8,400 nt of DNA from Betaproteobacteria bacterium (GTDB taxonomy: Bacteria; Pseudomonadota; Gammaproteobacteria; Burkholderiales; SG8-39): positions 1 to 8,400 of the forward strand of contig JAOUGZ010000091.1 of the NCBI GenBank assembly GCA_029865405.1, written 5' to 3'. A program made the translations under genes and the position numbers. Shown here in pieces: positions 6,963-8,400 of this stretch. Below the pieces are notes generated by a model, which searched no databases, had not been told where the DNA came from, and saw only the letters and a program-made list of their open reading frames with translations. Position 1 is the stretch's first letter; each line of letters starts with the position of its first letter.

Positions 6963-7786
6963 TAGCGCCGGACGGTGCCGGCAAAGCGTTGCGCAAGCTG
7001 CGGCAGTCCCGCGTAGGCATCGAGCGTGGGCTGCATCGTGCCGAGCGCCTCGAGCCGCTCGGCGGTCGACGGATGGGTCTTGAACATGAGCGCGAGCCCC
7101 GAGTCCGCGGGGTTCATCGCCTGCAGCGTCTGCAGCACCGCGGGCAGGCCGTAGGCGTCGTAGCCGCCGCGCGCGGCGATGACCACGCCGAGACGGTCGG
7201 CTTCGAGCTCGTCCTCCTTGTCCAGGCCGCGCGCAAAGAGCTCGCTGCCGGCGGCGAGGAGCTTTTCGCGCCGGTTCGAGGCGTCGTCGCGCCGCGCAAC
7301 GGTGCCGATGACGGTATTGGCGAGCTCGAGCTGCGCGGCCTTCTGGATCGCCTTCAGGTGATGTTTCCTGAGCACGTGCGCGATCTCGTGCGCGAGCACG
7401 CCGGCGAGCTCGGCCTCGTTCTGCATGCGCGCCACGAGCCCGCGGGTGACGAAGATGTGGCCGCCGGGCGTGGCGAAGGCGTTCAGCTGCGGCGCGTCCA
7501 GCACGCCGAAGCGCCACGGCAGGCCCGGGCGCTCGGTCTGCAGCGCGAGCCAGCGCCCGATGTGGTTCACGTAGCGCTGCAGCGCGTCGTCGGCGGCGAG
7601 GGGCGCGGCGCCCAGCAGCCGCGCCGCCATGTCGCGGCCGATCTCGATCTCTTCCTTCTCGTCCACCTCGCTCGTCGCCTTCTGCACGTTCTTGCCGACG
7701 TCGAGGAGGCGGTTGAGGTTGATGTTGAACTGCGCCGCGGCGGGCGCGGCGAGCGCCAGGGCGGCGAGGAGCGCGAGCACTCTCAT
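6962..7786 (-). CDS. Periplasmic M48-family zinc metalloprotease
   Basis: A 274-residue exported metallopeptidase. The signal peptide covers about 1-19 (MRVLALLAALALAAPAAAQ). It has no lipobox Cys, so it should be soluble in the periplasm, unlike LoiP/YcaL lipoproteins. The M48 core is complete: NAFATPGGHIFVTRGL (102-117), the zinc motif HEIAH (133-137) with catalytic Glu134, the third ligand Glu193 in EDELEADRLG, and THPSTAERLEAL (237-248). There is no C-terminal TPR region like that of BepA/YfgC, so it is a minimal form. Relatives degrade or assist misassembled outer-membrane proteins, and the next gene encodes such a protein. The start at 7786 overlaps the stop of the SH3 gene (ATGA), and AAGGTGG precedes it by 4 bases (7791-7797). 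The physiological substrate is unknown. Confidence 0.92.
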   Translation of the reverse strand: MRVLALLAALALAAPAAAQFNINLNRLLDVGKNVQKATSEVDEKEEIEIGRDMAARLLGAAPLAADDALQRYVNHIGRWLALQTERPGLPWRFGVLDAPQLNAFATPGGHIFVTRGLVARMQNEAELAGVLAHEIAHVLRKHHLKAIQKAAQLELANTVIGTVARRDDASNRREKLLAAGSELFARGLDKEDELEADRLGVVIAARGGYDAYGLPAVLQTLQAMNPADSGLALMFKTHPSTAERLEALGTMQPTLDAYAGLPQLAQRFAGTVRR

Positions 7787-8271
7787 CCGCCCACCTTCGG
7801 GTAATCGATCTTTCGCGCCTCGAGCTTGCCGCTCGCCGCGAATCCCGTCGCGGCGTCGCCCGAGGCGGCGTAGCCCTGGAGCTTTTGCAGTTGCGCCGCG
7901 TTCGGCTTGGCGTTGGCGAGCTGCTCGGCATCCAGGCCGCGCACGCCGGTCGCGACCTGCGTGCCGCTGGTGCCGGTGCGGGCGACATTGAGGATCTGCA
8001 CGATGCCCGAGTCGCCCTGCTTCGCTTCGCCCGTGCCGGCGTAGCGCAGCACGAGCATGCGCACCCAGCCCTCGGTTCCGCCTTCGGCCCTGACGCGCGT
8101 CCAGCCGCCCTTGCGCTCCAGCGCGTCGACCTTGGCGTTAACGCCAAGCGGGGCCACGACGGGCGCGTCGGTCGCGGGCGCGGCCCGCAACTCGGTATCG
8201 CGGATCAGGGTCGCCGGCTCGGCGAAGCCGAGCAGCGGGGCGAGGAGCAAAAGCGCGGCGAGGCGTCTCAT
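7783..8271 (-). CDS. Exported SH3-domain protein of the M48 protease operon
   Basis: A 162-residue secreted protein. The start at 8271 was chosen because it gives a clean signal peptide (MRRLAALLLLAPLLGFA, cleavage near residue 17) and is preceded by AGGAA (8275-8279); a longer reading to 8364 would put about 31 implausible residues before the signal peptide. Residues about 20-77 form a bacterial SH3 domain: TLIRDTELRAAPATDAPVV, then a GGWTRVRAEGGTEGWV block. The C-terminal part (about 108-158: TGVRGLDAEQLANAKPN, then FAASGKLEARKIDY) matches, from memory, a conserved tail seen in SH3 proteins encoded beside M48 proteases. The gene overlaps the cyclase by 4 bases upstream and the protease by 4 bases downstream. 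It may bind peptidoglycan or act as a partner of the protease; both roles are inferred from domain and context. Confidence 0.88.
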   Translation of the reverse strand: MRRLAALLLLAPLLGFAEPATLIRDTELRAAPATDAPVVAPLGVNAKVDALERKGGWTRVRAEGGTEGWVRMLVLRYAGTGEAKQGDSGIVQILNVARTGTSGTQVATGVRGLDAEQLANAKPNAAQLQKLQGYAASGDAATGFAASGKLEARKIDYPKVGG

Positions 8272-8400
8272 GATTTCCTGCGCGGCTCGAACAGTTCCAC
8301 CGGCTGGGCGCGGCCTTTTACCGGATAGGTGCCACATGATACGAAATCGAAGGCGCCGGCGCACCGTTCCATGGTGTCGCGCGAAACCAGGATCCGCCGC
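8268..8400 (-). CDS. C-terminal end of a class III adenylate/guanylate cyclase (partial)
   Basis: Only the last 43 residues are in the window. They read RRILVSRDTMERC, then FDFVSCGTYPVKGRAQPVELFEPRRKS and a TGA stop. The pattern I-x-VS-x-x-T, then a G-x-x-x-VKG-x-x-x-PVELFE ending, is the classic C-terminus of class III nucleotide cyclase catalytic domains. The catalytic metal and base-specifying residues, and any N-terminal sensor (for example CHASE2, FHA or HAMP), lie beyond the right edge. Substrate (ATP or GTP) and activity therefore cannot be judged. Its stop overlaps the SH3 start as ATGA, which places it in the same operon and suggests cyclic nucleotide signalling tied to the envelope genes. 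A degenerate cyclase-like regulator is the main alternative. Confidence 0.8.
   Translation of the reverse strand, partial: RRILVSRDTMERCAGAFDFVSCGTYPVKGRAQPVELFEPRRKS

Noticed and set aside
5187..6965. A 592-codon + strand frame spanning the convergent gene ends
   Set aside because: It overlaps two well-supported genes, has shadow-type composition and has no recognisable motif.
6951..8147. Upstream extension of the barrel frame (a 608-codon reading of the same - strand frame)
   Set aside because: The extension is Arg/Ala-rich and overlaps the protease and SH3 genes. The barrel's own signal peptide and strong Shine-Dalgarno place its start at 6950.

Overview
The window looks like chromosomal DNA of a GC-rich (roughly two thirds G+C by eye) Gram-negative bacterium, most likely a betaproteobacterium of Burkholderiales/Nitrosomonadales type. 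This rests on an MshQ-like DUF6701 protein, a C-terminal-Phe outer-membrane barrel, an SH3-M48 envelope operon, and an intergenic palindrome built around GGGGACAGACC, a motif I recall from betaproteobacterial genomes. No rRNA, tRNA, CRISPR array, phage gene or complete transposon is visible. Nearly every base is coding, and the longest gap is 66 bases.

Left part, + strand (1-2532): a class V aminotransferase of the serine/alanine-glyoxylate type, whose frame stays open to the left edge of the window. A 57-base imperfect inverted repeat fills the 59-base gap after it. It is followed at once by the ATG of a membrane-bound YdjM-like (DUF457 family) predicted metal-dependent hydrolase.

Middle, + strand (2599-6324): one very large secreted protein of 1241 residues. 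It has a Sec signal peptide, two related N-terminal beta-rich modules that look like a tandem duplication, an MshQ-type linker domain and a C-terminal DUF6701 region. It resembles the MSHA/type IV pilus accessory protein MshQ, but no pilus genes lie beside it here.

Right part, - strand (8400 down to 6321): a tight operon that reads, in transcription order, the C-terminus of a class III nucleotide cyclase, an exported SH3-domain protein, an M48 zinc metalloprotease, and a small outer-membrane beta-barrel protein. The first two junctions are 4-base ATGA overlaps. The last is an 11-base gap whose Shine-Dalgarno touches the protease stop codon. The gene set suggests an envelope-surveillance or outer-membrane maintenance module, possibly linked to cyclic nucleotide signalling; that function is inference. 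The operon and the DUF6701 gene converge, and their stop codons share one CTAG palindrome.

I see no clear-cut undescribed system. The points most worth following are the cyclase-SH3-M48-barrel operon, the orphan duplicated-module DUF6701 protein, and the palindromic element that abuts a start codon with no visible ribosome binding site.
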